A DNA stretch of 64,000 nucleotides from Mesostigma viride (GCA_009746045.1 RPFO01001034.1:127501-191500); one strand, 5' to 3'; numbered from the stretch's first letter, positions 29,770-41,211 are shown. Program-made: numbers and translations. The notes: a model not told the origin generated them from the letters alone.

Positions 29770-31594
29770 TTAAACATGGCCGAGAGTGATTGCATCATCC
29801 TTCTTGGCGACATCGGTCTTGACGACGTCGATGGGGAAGACGGCAGCACCTGCATGTGAACAAAAGAATCCATGAACTGTGGCATCCAAAGGCAACAACA
29901 TATTAGCATCCCATTGAACACGCAGCCACGCTGACCCGGCCATCCAGCCGCCCACGCAGCCACAGAGCCAGCCAGCCACGCAGTGACGCACCCACCCAGC
30001 CACACATCCACGCATCCACGCACCCGGCACCCCCCCCCCCCCCAGCCAGCCACGCAGCCACGCAGCCACGCAGCCACGCAGCCACGCAGCAGCGCAGCCA
30101 CGCAGCCACACAGCCACGCACCCTCCTTTCCAGCCACGCAGCCACGCAGCCACGCAGCCACGCAGCCACGCAGCCACGCAGCCACGCAGCCACGCAGCCA
30201 CGCAGCCACGCAGCCACGCAGCCACGCAGCCACGCAGCCACGCAGCAGCGCAGCTACGCAGCCACACAGCCACGCACCCTCCTTTCCAGCCAAGCAGCCA
30301 CGCAGCCACGCAGCCACGCAGCAGCGCAGCCACGCAGCCACACAGCCACGCACCCTCCTTTCCAGCCACGCAGCCACGCAGCCACGCAGCAGCGCAGCCA
30401 CGCAGCCACACAGCCACGCACCCTCCTTTCCAGCCAAGCAGCCACGCAGCCACGCAGCCACACAGCCACGCAGCCACGCAGCCACGCAGCAGCGCAGCCA
30501 CGCAGCCACACAGCCACGCAGCCACGCAGCCACGCAGCAGCGCAGCCACGCAGCCACGCAGCCACGCAGCCACGCAGCAGCGCAGCCACGCAGCAGCGCA
30601 GCCACGCAGCAGCGCAGCCACGCAGCCACACAGCCACGCACCCTCCTTTCCAGCCACGCAGCCACGCAGCCACGCAGCCACGCAGCCACGCAGCCACGCA
30701 GCCACGCAGCCACGCAGCAGCGCAGCCACGCAGCCACACAGCCACGCACCCTCCTTTCCAGCCAAGCAGCCACGCAGCCACGCAGCCACGCAGCCACGCA
30801 GCCACGCAGCAGCGCAGCCACGCAGCCACACAGCCACGCAGCCACGCAGCCACGCAGCCACGCAGCCACGCAGCCACGCAGCCACGCAGCCATGCAGCCA
30901 CGCAGCCACGCAGCAGCGCAGCCACGCAGCCACACAGCCACGCACCCTCCTTTCCAGCCACGCAGCCACGCAGCCACGCAGCCACGCAGCCACGCAGCCA
31001 CGCAGCAGCGCAGCCACGCAGCCACACAGCCACGCACCCTCCTTTCCAGCCAAGCAGCCACGCAGCCACGCAGCCACGCAGCAGCGCAGCCACGCAGCCA
31101 CACAGCCACGCACCCTCCTTTCCAGCCAAGCAGCCACGCAGCCACGCAGCCACGCAGCCACGCAGCCACGCAGCCACGCAGCCACGCAGCCACGCAGCCA
31201 CGCAGCCACGCAGCCACGCAGCCACGCAGCAGCGCAGCCACGCAGCCACGCAGCAGCGCAGCCACGCAGCCACACAGCCACGCACCCTCCTTTCCAGCCA
31301 AGCAGCCACGCAGCCACGCAGCAGCGCAGCCACGCAGCCACACAGCCACGCACCCTCCTTTCCAGCCAAGCAGCCACGCAGTCACACAGTCAAATCCCCC
31401 CTACACCCCCCCCCCCACACACACCCCCACCCCACCCACTCAACACTACACGAATGACTCACAAAGAACTGCTGCACCACCGATGATCCCTGCGGGAACT
31501 GCTCTGCTGCCGACGGTCCCTGCGAAAACTGCTGCAGTGCCGACAATGCCTGTGGAAACTGCGACATTGCCGACGCTGCCTGCGGGAACTGAAG

Positions 31595-31672
<78 letters not shown>

Positions 31673-31709
31673 AGTTGTTGCTGCAGTTGCTGCTGCAGTT
31701 GCTGCTGCA

Positions 31710-31748
<39 letters not shown>

Positions 31749-32096
31749 GCTGGACCACTTGTTTCTGCACCTCTTGACGCAGCTGCAAACCAAGCTCTTC
31801 AACCTTCTTGCTTTGGTTCTCCATAGCTCGTTGCATCTCTCTCATCGTCTGTTCCACGCCCACCAGTACGGGGGTCGGCGGCGGCAGCGGCTGGGTACGC
31901 TCTGGCTGGGTGCGCTCTGGCTGCCGTGCAGGACCTTGCCACATCGGCCGGCGCATTGGTGGTTTGCACCGGCCAAAAAATCTACTTTCATGGCACCAGA
32001 TTTCTTTCCTAGCACCCATTTTCTACAATCGTCCCCGGCATAACACAAATCAATCAATTCGTCCATGTCATCGCTTCGGCTATCAGCATCGGGCAT
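29770..32096 (-). CDS. Coiled-coil polyglutamine protein gene, exons uncertain
   Basis: From ATG at 32096 the frame reads MPDADSRSDDMDELIDL; after a one-base slip at A6 (31975-31980) it continues FFGRCKPPMRRP, a Pro-rich stretch and a coiled coil (TMREMQRAMENQSKKVEEL). It then enters a CTG/CAG repeat coding for poly-Gln and repeats like FSQGPSAAEQFPQG. A good donor (GTGAGT) ends this exon at 31463. A likely terminal exon at 29849-29770 encodes AAVFPIDVVKTDVAKKDD and a stop, after acceptor CATGCAG. The intron between contains an octamer array. Function is not recognised; the frame after the repeat is uncertain. Confidence 0.45.
30043..31383. repeat. Octamer minisatellite CACGCAGC with higher-order breaks
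   Basis: About 150 units of the 8-mer CACGCAGC are broken at intervals by AGCGCAGC variants and by ACCCTCCTTTCCAGCC blocks, giving a higher-order pattern. It lies inside a putative intron. The long WLRGCVAA-type ORFs are translations of it. Confidence 0.97.
31598..31746. repeat. CTG/CAG trinucleotide repeat
   Basis: About 45 CTG units with regular CAGTTG interruptions. On the minus strand they encode Gln with Leu breaks next to a coiled coil. Confidence 0.95.
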
Positions 32097-32269
32097 AGTT
32101 CCCGTGGCTAGTGCCCATCATTCTTTCCACCTTGAGCGGGGCGAAGTCACGAATTCAAGCGCGAAGTGCATTTGAATCAAGCGGGAACTGGGTGACACTC
32201 CTTGAAGACGTGCAGCTCCAAGGCATGCAAATGATGCAATGTATGAAAGATACGATACGCAAAGTTCAG

Positions 32270-33352
32270 GTGTTCAGGTGAAGCCGTGAAGACGTGGTGA
32301 AGACAGGTGAAGACGCGGTGAAGACGTGAAGACGTGAAGACGTGAAGACGTGAAGACGTGAAGACACGATACGGCAAGTTCAGGTGAAGTTCAGGTGTTC
32401 AGGTGAAGCCGTGAAGACGTGAAGACGTGAAGCCGTGAAGACGTGGTGAAGACAGGTGAAGACGCGGTGAAGACGTGAAGACGTGAAGACGTGAAGACGT
32501 GAAGACGTGAAGACACGATACGGCAAGTTCAGGTGAAGTTCAGGTGTTCAGGTGAAGCCGTGAAGACGTGAAGACGCGAAGACGTGAAGACGTGGTGAAG
32601 ACAGGTGAAGACGCGGTGAAGACGTGAAGACGTGAAGACGTGAAGACGTGAAGACGTGAAGACACGATACGGCAAGTTCAGGTGAAGTTCAGGTGTTCAG
32701 GTGAAGCCGTGAAGACGTGAAGACGTGAAGCCGTGAAGACGTGGTGAAGACAGGTGAAGACGCGGTGAAGACGTGAAGACGTGAAGACGTGAAGACGTGA
32801 AGACGTGAAGACACGATACGGCAAGTTCAGGTGAAGTTCAGGTGTTCAGGTGAAGCCGTGAAGACGTGAAGACGCGAAGACGTGAAGACGTGGTGAAGAC
32901 AGGTGAAGACGCGGTGAAGACGTGAAGACGTGAAGACGTGAAGACGTGAAGACGTGAAGACACGATACGGCAAGTTCAGGTGAAGTTCAGGTGTTCAGGT
33001 GAAGCCGTGAAGCCGTGAAGCCGTGAAGCCGTGAAGACGTGGTGAAGACAGGTGAAGACGCGGTGAAGACGTGAAGACGTGAAGACGTGAAGACGTGAAG
33101 ACGTGAAGACACGATACGGCAAGTTCAGGTGAAGTTCAGGTGTTCAGGTGAAGCCGTGAAGACGTGAAGACGTGAAGCCGTGAAGACGTGGTGAAGACAG
33201 GTGAAGACGCGGTGAAGACGTGAAGACGTGAAGACGTGCATGCAAGGTATCAAAGATACGATACGCCGCAAGTTCAGGTGAAGTCGTGAAGACGTGAAGA
33301 CGTGAAGACGTGAAGACGTGAAGACGTGAAGACGTGAAGACGTGAAGACCAG
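32270..33352. repeat. 149-bp higher-order satellite built from GTGAAGAC units
   Basis: The marker ACACGATACGG recurs at 32364, 32513, 32663, 32811, 32960 and 33109, a spacing of 148-150 bases. Each unit is itself made of GTGAAGAC octamers. Alternate units carry CGCGAAGACG or CGTGAAGCCG variants. Confidence 0.95.
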
Positions 33353-33449
33353 GACTGTCACGTGAAGACTGGGACGTGAAGGCAAGTTGCAGCACTCGGC
33401 CGCTGCAGTCGCACGCAGGTAGAAACGAGTATTGCTGCTTGAATCTGTC

Positions 33450-33760
33450 AAGACCCCATCGAATGTAAAACAGGTTTTTCGTAAAGAAATCCGATTCGTG
33501 GGCGGGCTTTACATATTGCTTCTGTCCAAGCACTACCGGATGTAAAACAGTATACTTCTTGAAGAAATAAGTTGGGGCTTTGTTGGGCGTCACATTTGAC
33601 CGGTGGGCGGAGTTTCCTGCTTCTGTGAAGGCGCCATGGAATGTAGATCAGTAGATTTTCTAAAGAAATCTGAGTTGTGGGCGGGGCCTTTATTGCTTGT
33701 GTCCATCCACCACCGGATGTAGAACAGTAGACTTATTGAAGGTGAATCACGATACAACAG
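33450..33760. repeat. Four divergent copies of a roughly 95-bp unit
   Basis: Copies start near 33453, 33536, 33638 and 33713 with a CGGATGTAAAACAGTA-like word, followed by CTTGAAGAAAT-like and GTGGGCGGGGC-like words. The divergence suggests an old array. Confidence 0.6.
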
Positions 33761-33883
33761 CTGTAGTTGACAACATCATGACCGGCACATCTTTCCCCCA
33801 CCGCTGCTCAACCCGGTCCCCCCCAAACTCCTCCACACTTGCCCACCTTTCCACCTCTCCTCCACGGCCCGTTGTGTTTGCAG

Positions 33884-36800
33884 GCGTTGGCACAAAGGGA
33901 GGAGGCCGTGCGAGCCGGGAAACTCACGGTATGGTTTGATTTCTAGTTTTGTATTAGGACCCTAGGGTAGCTATGTTATATAGGCATGTCTGACAGCATA
34001 GCTCACCATTTCATTACCATGGGATGCTGAGCATACCATTTCCAGAGAGGTAAGTCAGTCACTCTTCGCAGTTGACAAGTCAGAGAAAGCAATCAAGTGC
34101 AGCGTTCACAACTCTTGCCGCTCGTAACCTTTTGTCTGCCCGGTTTGGCAGCTCCCTGTCTTTGCTTTCTCTCGTATTTCTTTCTTTTGTCTCTTTTCTA
34201 CATCTTTCTTTGCTAATTCTTGAATATATGATGCTATTGTAGCATCCTTCTAGCGCGGATCGCTCTTAATATCCTTCTCGCGCACGTTTCCTCGCTTTTT
34301 CTCATGTAAGAGCGTCTTCCCTGCCCATGCAGCGTGTACCTGGTGTGTGTGGCTCTGCCTTGCCAATCACAACTGACCGACATGCTGGTCAGGCACTGCA
34401 GGTCGTTGCCCTTGCGTGTGTGAACCTGCTGTTTTGGCTGTTCCCATGGCCGCTGCGTGTGTCCGTGAATGATACCATGGGAGGGAGACTTCTCCCATGG
34501 GTCCCCTTCGCTGACACTCGTGATGTAGGTTCGCGTCGACTTGTTTCTCTCACTGTGCCCATATTGGCCTCGCACGGCTTTGTCTCTCATTCCTTGTTTG
34601 CATGCGGCGGCGTGTAGACCATCATCTTCATCCGAGACCGCAACAGCAAGGGCCAGGAGGTGAGTAATTGCTGAGGGCATGGCTCCTATCCCCTGATGAG
34701 TCTAGCGCCATGTACCACCCTCTATGCCTGCATATAGGTGACGCATTGAAAATGCAAGCATCTTACTAGAAGTAGCACGGGCCTCCGAGGTGAGATTTTG
34801 CGCAGGCCTCATGATCCCAATGGACCTGCGAAGCGCATGGCGCGCATGGGCGGCCGGCCGGCGCAGCTGGCATGCGGCGGGGCGGGGCTGTCGACGGGCG
34901 GCGGGGCAGGGCCGTCGGCGCGCGGGGGGCCAGCGGCGCTGCCGGTGCGCGCGGGCGGCGGGCCGGCGCACCTGGCATGCGGCGGGGCAGGGCTGTCGAC
35001 GGGCGGCGGGGCGGGGCAGTCGACGGGCGGCGGGGCAGGGCCAGCGGCGCTGCCGGCGCGCGTGGGCGGCGGGCCGGCGCAGCTGGCATGCGGCGGGGCG
35101 GGGCTGTCGACGGGCGGCGGGGCAGGGCTGTCGACGGGCGGCGGGGCAGGGCCGTCGGCGCGCGGGGGGCCAGCGGCGCTGCCGGCGCGCGCGGGCGGCG
35201 GGCCGGCGCACCTGGCATGCGGTGGGTCGGGGCTGTCGACGGGCGGCGGGGCGGGGCAGTCGACGGGCGGCGGGGCAGGGCCGTCAGCGCGCGGGGGGCC
35301 AGCGGCGCTGCCGGCGCGCGTGGGCGGCGGGCCGGCGCAGCTGGCATGCGGCGGGGCGGGGCAGTCGACGGGCGGCGGGGCGGGGCAGCCGGTGCGCGGC
35401 GGGGCGGCGCCGTCGGCGGGCGGCGAGGTGGCGCAGCCAGCGCGCAGCGAGGTGGCAGCGGCGGCGCAGCCTGCATGCGGCGGGGCAGGGCTGTCGACGG
35501 GCGGCGGGGCGGGGCAGTCGACGGGCGGCGGGGCAGGGCCGTCGGCGCGCGGGGGCCAGCGGCGCTGCCGGCGCGCATGGGCGGCGGGCCGGCGCAGCTG
35601 GCATGCGGCGGGGCGGGGCTGTCAACGGGCGGCGGGGCAGGGCCGTCGGCACGCGGGGGGCCAACGGCGCTGCCGGCGCGCGTGGGCGGCGGGCCGGCGC
35701 AGCTGGCATGCGGCGGGGCGGGGCAGCCTGTCGACGGGCTACGGGGCGGGGCAGCCGGCGCGCGGCGGGCCGGCGGCGCAGCCGGCGGGCAGCGGAGCGG
35801 CGGAGCGGCACAGCCGGTGCCTGAAAAACGCGGTCGCTCAATGAAGGTGCACCACGCCGTCTTCTTCCAGGTACAGGGCAACACAGAGACCTGGTTGTCC
35901 TACCGGACCACGGAGTCCCAAAAGACGCCGTGGCAGCCCGCGGGGACTCGACAGGAAGGCGCGCCACGGTGCGGGAAGGCGATGACACAGCCATACAGGT
36001 TTGATGCGGAGGGGCGGCCGCTGTTTGGCGTCCGACTTGTGGATCCAGACCGCATTCCGATGTTGCAGGACACCCCAGCCTTCGCACCATTGAACATGGA
36101 GTTTCTGGGGAAGGAGCTGGAGTCGATCAAAACAAGGGTCGAGAAGTTGCCCCATGGCATCTGGCAGTGGTACTTTCCGCCCGACACCATCAAGCCAAAC
36201 AAGGCCTTTTTTCGCAAGTCAAGTCCCACATGCCCCTGAGGAGGTGCCTGAGGAGTGGCGCCCTTTGCCGTGGCCATCTCGCGCGGACATCTCCGCCCTG
36301 CGTGAGCACGATGCAGCGCCTGAACCACCACCGACGCAAGAAGAGCACTTCATGGCGTTGGTCGACGCAGAGGCGGTGCGCGTCACCCCGCTGGTAGACC
36401 GAGTTCGTCATGATGGCCACACACAGCAGGAATGGGCGGCAGAAGACAGGGCCATGGCAGCCAAGGTCGCTTACTTGAAGCGCATGCAAGGCGTTGAGAA
36501 AGGCTCCGCTGTTCTATACTGGCACCCTTCAGCTGGTATTCTCTGCAACTCGAAGCTCACGTGGACTCCAGTCCTCGTTGGCATCATCAAGGAGGTGGTT
36601 GCGAAGGAGGATGGCGGCCAACCTTCTATTGAGCTCTTTGTATACCGCGCTAAGCATTTGCATGACACGTGGCACCCGTGGAATACAGACATTGCGCAAT
36701 GGCCCCATCCGCCAACCACTGCGGCGCACACGGTGATCATCACCGCCTCAGACCTCGTCTTGACACAAGTGGTGGGCAAGCGAGGTCAGCCACCCCATGG

Positions 36801-37371
36801 AGTCTCCTTGGGTGCGAACAAAAAGCTCACCAAGGAGTGCCTAAAGGCGCTGAAGGAGGTGCCCTATGACGCGGAACACCCGGTCGTGAAGTGGCAAGAT
36901 GCTGAATGCTCAAAGGGCATCGTCGGCATGGCGAAGGCATGCTGGGAAGGCGTAACGCTGCAGGTCAAGAGTGGCAGCCGCAACCTCGTAGGGCAAGTCG
37001 TGTGTCATTGGGCGTCGGAGCGTGTGACATCCGCGGACGGTCGCACCGAAAGCCGGGACGGCAGGTACCATGGTCGTGTCGCTGTTGTCGACACGCAAAA
37101 CGACATGGTAGCCATGTACTGGGGTGCCCGTTGGGAGGAGGACGCGGTTTCTTGCGTGCCTCTCCACGAGCTGGAGGCACAGATCTGCGGGTGCCCCGGT
37201 GTGGTCGTCCCTGCGTTGCAAGCGCCGGATATCACCCTGGCCGAGGCTCGATTGCGCGAGATGGTTCCACCCAGCGACGTTGTGGCGGAGAACAACAACG
37301 CAGGCGCCTCCCGGCGTCGGAAGCGAGCGCTCATCCTTGCCGATGACGATGACGACGACGACGACTGCTGA
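33884..37371 (+). CDS. Unrecognised multi-exon gene, likely carried by the 13.1-kb element
   Basis: The terminal exon starts at 35871 after CTTCTTCCAG and reads VQGNTETWLSYRTTES; a one-base slip at T6 (36207-36212) joins it to the frame ending at 37371 in a poly-Asp tail. Two short upstream exons fit in phase 0: 33884-33928 (ALAQREEAVRAGKLT) and 34618-34659 (TIIFIRDRNSKGQE), both with GT-AG borders. Two beta-rich stretches (WTPVLVGIIKEVV and GRYHGRVAVVDTQNDMVAMYWG) resemble Tudor/Agenet-type reader modules, but only weakly. A basic RRRKR motif precedes the acidic tail. I do not recognise the family. Confidence 0.5.
34845..35815. repeat. GC-rich minisatellite, unit near 130 bp
   Basis: Repeats of GGCGCAGCTGGCATGCGG, GGGCTGTCGACGGGCGGC and GCGCTGCCGGCGCGC recur with variable spacing. 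It probably lies in an intron of the gene at 33884-37371, because an acceptor and in-phase exon follow at 35871. Confidence 0.9.
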
Positions 37372-38105
37372 AGCGCAAGCAGCGTTGTTGTCATTGAGCT
37401 GCTCATGTGCTGCTGCTGCTGCTGTGCTGCCATGCTACTGCTGCTGCATTGCTGCCGTGCTGCTGCTGTGCTATTGTGCTGATGTGTTGCTGCATTGCTG
37501 CCGTGCCGCTGATGTATTGCTGTCGTGCTGCTGTGTTGATGCACTGCTGCATTGCTGCCGTGCTGCTGAGCTAGTACTGCCTATTAGTGAATTTCCTATC
37601 AATGGACTATAGTCCACTGATAGGAAATTCAGGAATCGGCATACTAAGTTGCTGCTGCGCTGACTTGTGCTCCTGCTATGCGGCCGTGTTGATGTGCTAC
37701 AGTTGTGCTGCTGCTGTGCTACGGTCATGCTGCTGCTGTGTTGCTGGGCTGATGTGTTGTTGCATTGATGTAGTGGCTATTGTTCCGCTACTACAATTTG
37801 CTACTGATGCCGCTGCTGGTGCTTTTTTGCATGTCAGTGCCCGCTATGTTCACACCACTGTTGCCGCGGTTGGTATCGCGTGATTTCCACCGGTTGTGCG
37901 TTGACATGTGTTACTCATGCATTTCCCCCTATATTTGGTAGCACGCGGTTTCGCGTTAGTTAGGTGCAGACAGCTGCATGTAGACAAACATCTTGTTTAA
38001 GTCGGTCAATTAACTGTTCTTGACGCATCATGGTCCAAGTCGACCGACCTGTAGGGACCAGTAGAGCAATTGTCTAGGAGAAAGAGCGTGATCGCTGCAG
38101 AAGCC
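37372..38105. repeat. GCTGCT-rich degenerate repeat with an embedded palindrome
   Basis: Interrupted GCTGCTGCT words fill 37390-37790. At 37589-37630 a 42-bp palindrome (21-base halves with one mismatched pair, centre CTATAG) interrupts it. No coding region is supported. Confidence 0.7.
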
Positions 38106-38167
38106 GCGTGGCAGCCGTGGCTGTACCTGTAGTACGACCTGCATATATATGGATATGGAAACACCTT

Positions 38168-38900
38168 ATGACTTTCTGGCATGCTCTTACCCTCCACAGA
38201 ATACGGCAATCCAGTGGCATTGATTACCGGAAGTACACTGCTATTTCTCGGCAGTTCCCCTATCGTATCTCCTCACAGGCATGGCGGAAGCGTTGTCGCA
38301 TCAACACGCGCCATAACCATCACTGCAAGGATGACCATACTCTACGTCGCCTCCGGCGCTTACAGCGCACGCATTTGTCGCTTACCAACTCCACTCGCCC
38401 ACACCCCGTAAGCACCCATCGCGTCATTTATGCCATTTACAACCGCAGGTACCCTCAGCGTATCTACGTTGGCCAGACGCAACGGGATGCCTGGACGCGT
38501 TTTCAGGAACATGTCCGAGCGGCACGCCGCCTTCATATTGGCCGCCCTGCCGCCAACGACGACACCCCCCTACATGGCGCCATGGCCCAATACGGGTGGT
38601 GGGATTGGCGAGTCGTCCCCTTGGAACATGTCCCCGGCACCTTTACCGGCGCCGCTTTTCGCAAAGCCGCAGGGCATCGGGAAACGTTTTGGAAACGAAT
38701 GTTACATGCATTTCTGCCCCACGGTTTTTGCATTGAAGGCAAGAGTTTCAAAGCTCGGTCTCGCCGCCGCCCGCCTCCCCTCCGTCCCCGCCCTCTTATG
38801 TTCATCCGTGCCTGGCGTCTGAAGCACAATCTCCACCCATATCGCCCCTATCCCCCAGCGTCACCCCGGCCCCTCCACCTTCCACACATGTGTCCACCGA
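38168..38900 (+). CDS. GIY-YIG endonuclease part of a Penelope-like element
   Basis: VIYAIYN (38422) and RIYVGQT (38460) form the GIY-YIG pair, RFQEH follows with the conserved Arg, and RETFWKRM (38678) supplies the catalytic Glu. The domain cuts target DNA to prime reverse transcription. It lies upstream of the RT; most Penelope-like elements carry this domain after the RT, while the Naiad/Chlamys clade has it at the N-terminus. Upstream C and H residues could form the zinc finger described for that clade. The domain is in a different frame from the RT; both frames stay open and Pro-rich across 38740-38890, so the two are probably one protein split by a frameshift. Confidence 0.7.
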
Positions 38901-41211
38901 TCCTTCCCTTTACTCCACCAGTCTCCGCTGCTTACGTCACATGTCTCGGCTTATGCAACGCGGCAACTTTCATGCATCCTATCTCGAAGCCTGCAGCTTG
39001 AAGAAGCTTACCAGCTTACACATTGCCGTCGGGTCGTGCTCCCCAGCTGATCTGCAAGTCCCCCGCTCCCATGCCACTAGTCTGCGAGGCCTTCTCTCAC
39101 GTATCATTCGGCACCGTGTCAATGGGAATGCAGATGCACTGCGTCCGCGCCGTTTGCTGATCTCACCTTTCATTCATGCTGCGATGGATGAGCTGTGTTT
39201 GCCACACATTCTGCATTTGCCGCAAGTGCAGGCTGCGATGCCGCTCGTGGTGCGCAACACTTTCGGCACTCCCATTGCCGCCTGGCATTACTCTCCCACC
39301 TTGGGACAAATGGTTTTCAGCAACGGGAAGGTCAGCCGCGATACAACGCCCACCGAGCTGGCCACCATCTTGGCAGGGCCCTGCCCCTGCCAACAACAAC
39401 GGTATTTCAAGTACCTTGATCCCACCTCACAGCACGTCATGACCGCTGACCTCAGCATCCTGCCGAGCCACACGCTTGTAGACCTTTTTGCCAAAGGCAC
39501 CAAGTTTCGGCCGTGGGTCCAGCGCACGTGTGCCAAAGAGGTGAATGCACTGCTCTCCACATCACTGCGCAAATTTTGCAATGCCATGAGCACGGACCTA
39601 CAGCTTGCTCCCCTTGCCATGGAACCGTGGTTTCGCGCCGTCATTCACGAATGCAATGCACGTCTCACCAGGCTTGATTACCGTCTCCAGCAGGTCCACC
39701 GCACCACCTGGCTCAACACCACAGATAAAGCACTTCTTGACCACTTCAAGCAGGACTTTATCATCACGTGTGTTGACAAGAGTGCCAACAACTTTGCTTT
39801 CATATGCAAGAAGCACTACCTTGCTACTTTGCAACACGAGTTGGCGTCCAGCCCTACCTATGTTCAGCGTGCACAGTCCACCGCCAGTATCACCGCTGCT
39901 CATCGGGCTTTTCTGCACAGCCAAAACATTTTTGCTCGGGCATTCCTTAAGCGGCAGCGACGCGCCACCACCACTACGTTCCCATATCTGTATCTCACTC
40001 TTAAGCTGCACAAAACTCCTGTTGCTTTGCGCACCATTGCTGCGTCGCATTCAGCCCCACTGATGCCTCTCTCGAAACTCATCTGCCATGCTTTGAATGC
40101 TCTTCTCCCCGAAGCCAATGCATTATGGGTGGAGGTGCTGTCGAATGCCGGGTATGAATGCGCTGGTAGTTGGATCGTCATAGACTCAGCCCAAGTACGC
40201 CTACGCCTTGCCGCCCTTAGCCGTTCTAAGACAGCAGCAGAGAAACGTATACCTATGCCCATAGCCACCTATGATTTCACCACTCTATATACCACACTAG
40301 ATTTGCACGATTTGAAAGCTCGTTTAGATAGCCTCCTTACTCGTCTGTATGCACGTAGGCCTCACGGGCGCAACCACCTGCACGTGCGTGTTTCTCAGAC
40401 CAAGCCCACGGCAACGTGGCTCTCAGGGATCGCGGCAGGTGCTATCGTGCGGGATGGTTATAATTATATTATCACGAAGGCTGACCTTGTCCATTGGATC
40501 TCTTATCTTGTTGATAACACCTTCATCTGTTTTGCGGGCAATGTATACCAACAAGCTATCGGCATCCCTATGGGCACTAACTGTGCCGGGCTCCTTGCAA
40601 ACCTCTATCTATACACTTATGAGCTTGCATTCATGGAGAATCTCATTGCCTCAAACGATGATGTTCTCATCAGGCGTTTTATCCATACATGTCGATACAT
40701 TGATGATGTCATCGCTTTCGACAACCCTGATTTCGCAACCCATTTGTATATCACCGCTGGTCTGCCTGGCATCTACCCGCAAGCGTCCCTCACATTAAAG
40801 CTCACGTCGGAGGATACTCATTGCAATTACCTCGATCTTAACATTACCCATAACAAGAAGGGCTGGCGTACGGCTATCTATGATAAGCGCAAGGATCCTA
40901 AATACCAACAAATTCCTTTTATTCGTTACCCCGATATTCACAGTCTCCTTTCCCACACAGCAAAATATGGTGTTGTTCTTTCTCAGTTACATCGTTTTTC
41001 CCGTCTTTGTTCTTATCGTGTTGATTTCATCACGACTCTTGTTGAACTCTTGCAGCGTTTATTGGTCAAAGACTATGACCGAGCCATTATGCTCCGTCAA
41101 GTCCGATGTTTTTTGCAACGTCACCCACATCTGTTCGGTGCTGCCCCTTGGCACAAGCTCTACAAACAGGTCGTGGACCGGCTGGATCGCATAGTATCTC
41201 CGCACATCTGA
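38890..41211 (+). CDS. Reverse transcriptase of a Penelope-like element (Naiad/Chlamys type)
   Basis: A 773-residue frame has RT motifs ATYDFTTLYTTL (motif A, near 40270), QQAIGIPMGTNCAGLLANLY (B), CRYIDDVIAF (C, near 40695) and HCNYLDLNI (D), followed by TAIYDKRKDPKYQQIPF and YGVVLSQLHRFSRLCS. These words are typical of the permuted Penelope-like elements rather than LINEs or LTR elements. The frame is open upstream of 38890 through a Pro-rich linker towards the GIY-YIG domain. No stop or shift breaks the RT, so it may be active or recently active. It sits inside the 13.1-kb element. Confidence 0.8.
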   Translation: MSTDPSLYSTSLRCLRHMSRLMQRGNFHASYLEACSLKKLTSLHIAVGSCSPADLQVPRSHATSLRGLLSRIIRHRVNGNADALRPRRLLISPFIHAAMDELCLPHILHLPQVQAAMPLVVRNTFGTPIAAWHYSPTLGQMVFSNGKVSRDTTPTELATILAGPCPCQQQRYFKYLDPTSQHVMTADLSILPSHTLVDLFAKGTKFRPWVQRTCAKEVNALLSTSLRKFCNAMSTDLQLAPLAMEPWFRAVIHECNARLTRLDYRLQQVHRTTWLNTTDKALLDHFKQDFIITCVDKSANNFAFICKKHYLATLQHELASSPTYVQRAQSTASITAAHRAFLHSQNIFARAFLKRQRRATTTTFPYLYLTLKLHKTPVALRTIAASHSAPLMPLSKLICHALNALLPEANALWVEVLSNAGYECAGSWIVIDSAQVRLRLAALSRSKTAAEKRIPMPIATYDFTTLYTTLDLHDLKARLDSLLTRLYARRPHGRNHLHVRVSQTKPTATWLSGIAAGAIVRDGYNYIITKADLVHWISYLVDNTFICFAGNVYQQAIGIPMGTNCAGLLANLYLYTYELAFMENLIASNDDVLIRRFIHTCRYIDDVIAFDNPDFATHLYITAGLPGIYPQASLTLKLTSEDTHCNYLDLNITHNKKGWRTAIYDKRKDPKYQQIPFIRYPDIHSLLSHTAKYGVVLSQLHRFSRLCSYRVDFITTLVELLQRLLVKDYDRAIMLRQVRCFLQRHPHLFGAAPWHKLYKQVVDRLDRIVSPHI

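Noticed and set aside
29730-32043. Very long ORFs of AAWLRGCV and THAATQPRS repeats, which could look like a membrane or adhesin protein
   Set aside because: They are frame-open translations of the CACGCAGC octamer array, probably intronic.
34790-35884. Gly/Ala/Arg-rich ORFs on both strands at the GC-rich minisatellite
   Set aside because: They are open on both strands because of the repeat; an acceptor at 35870 suggests the array is intronic.
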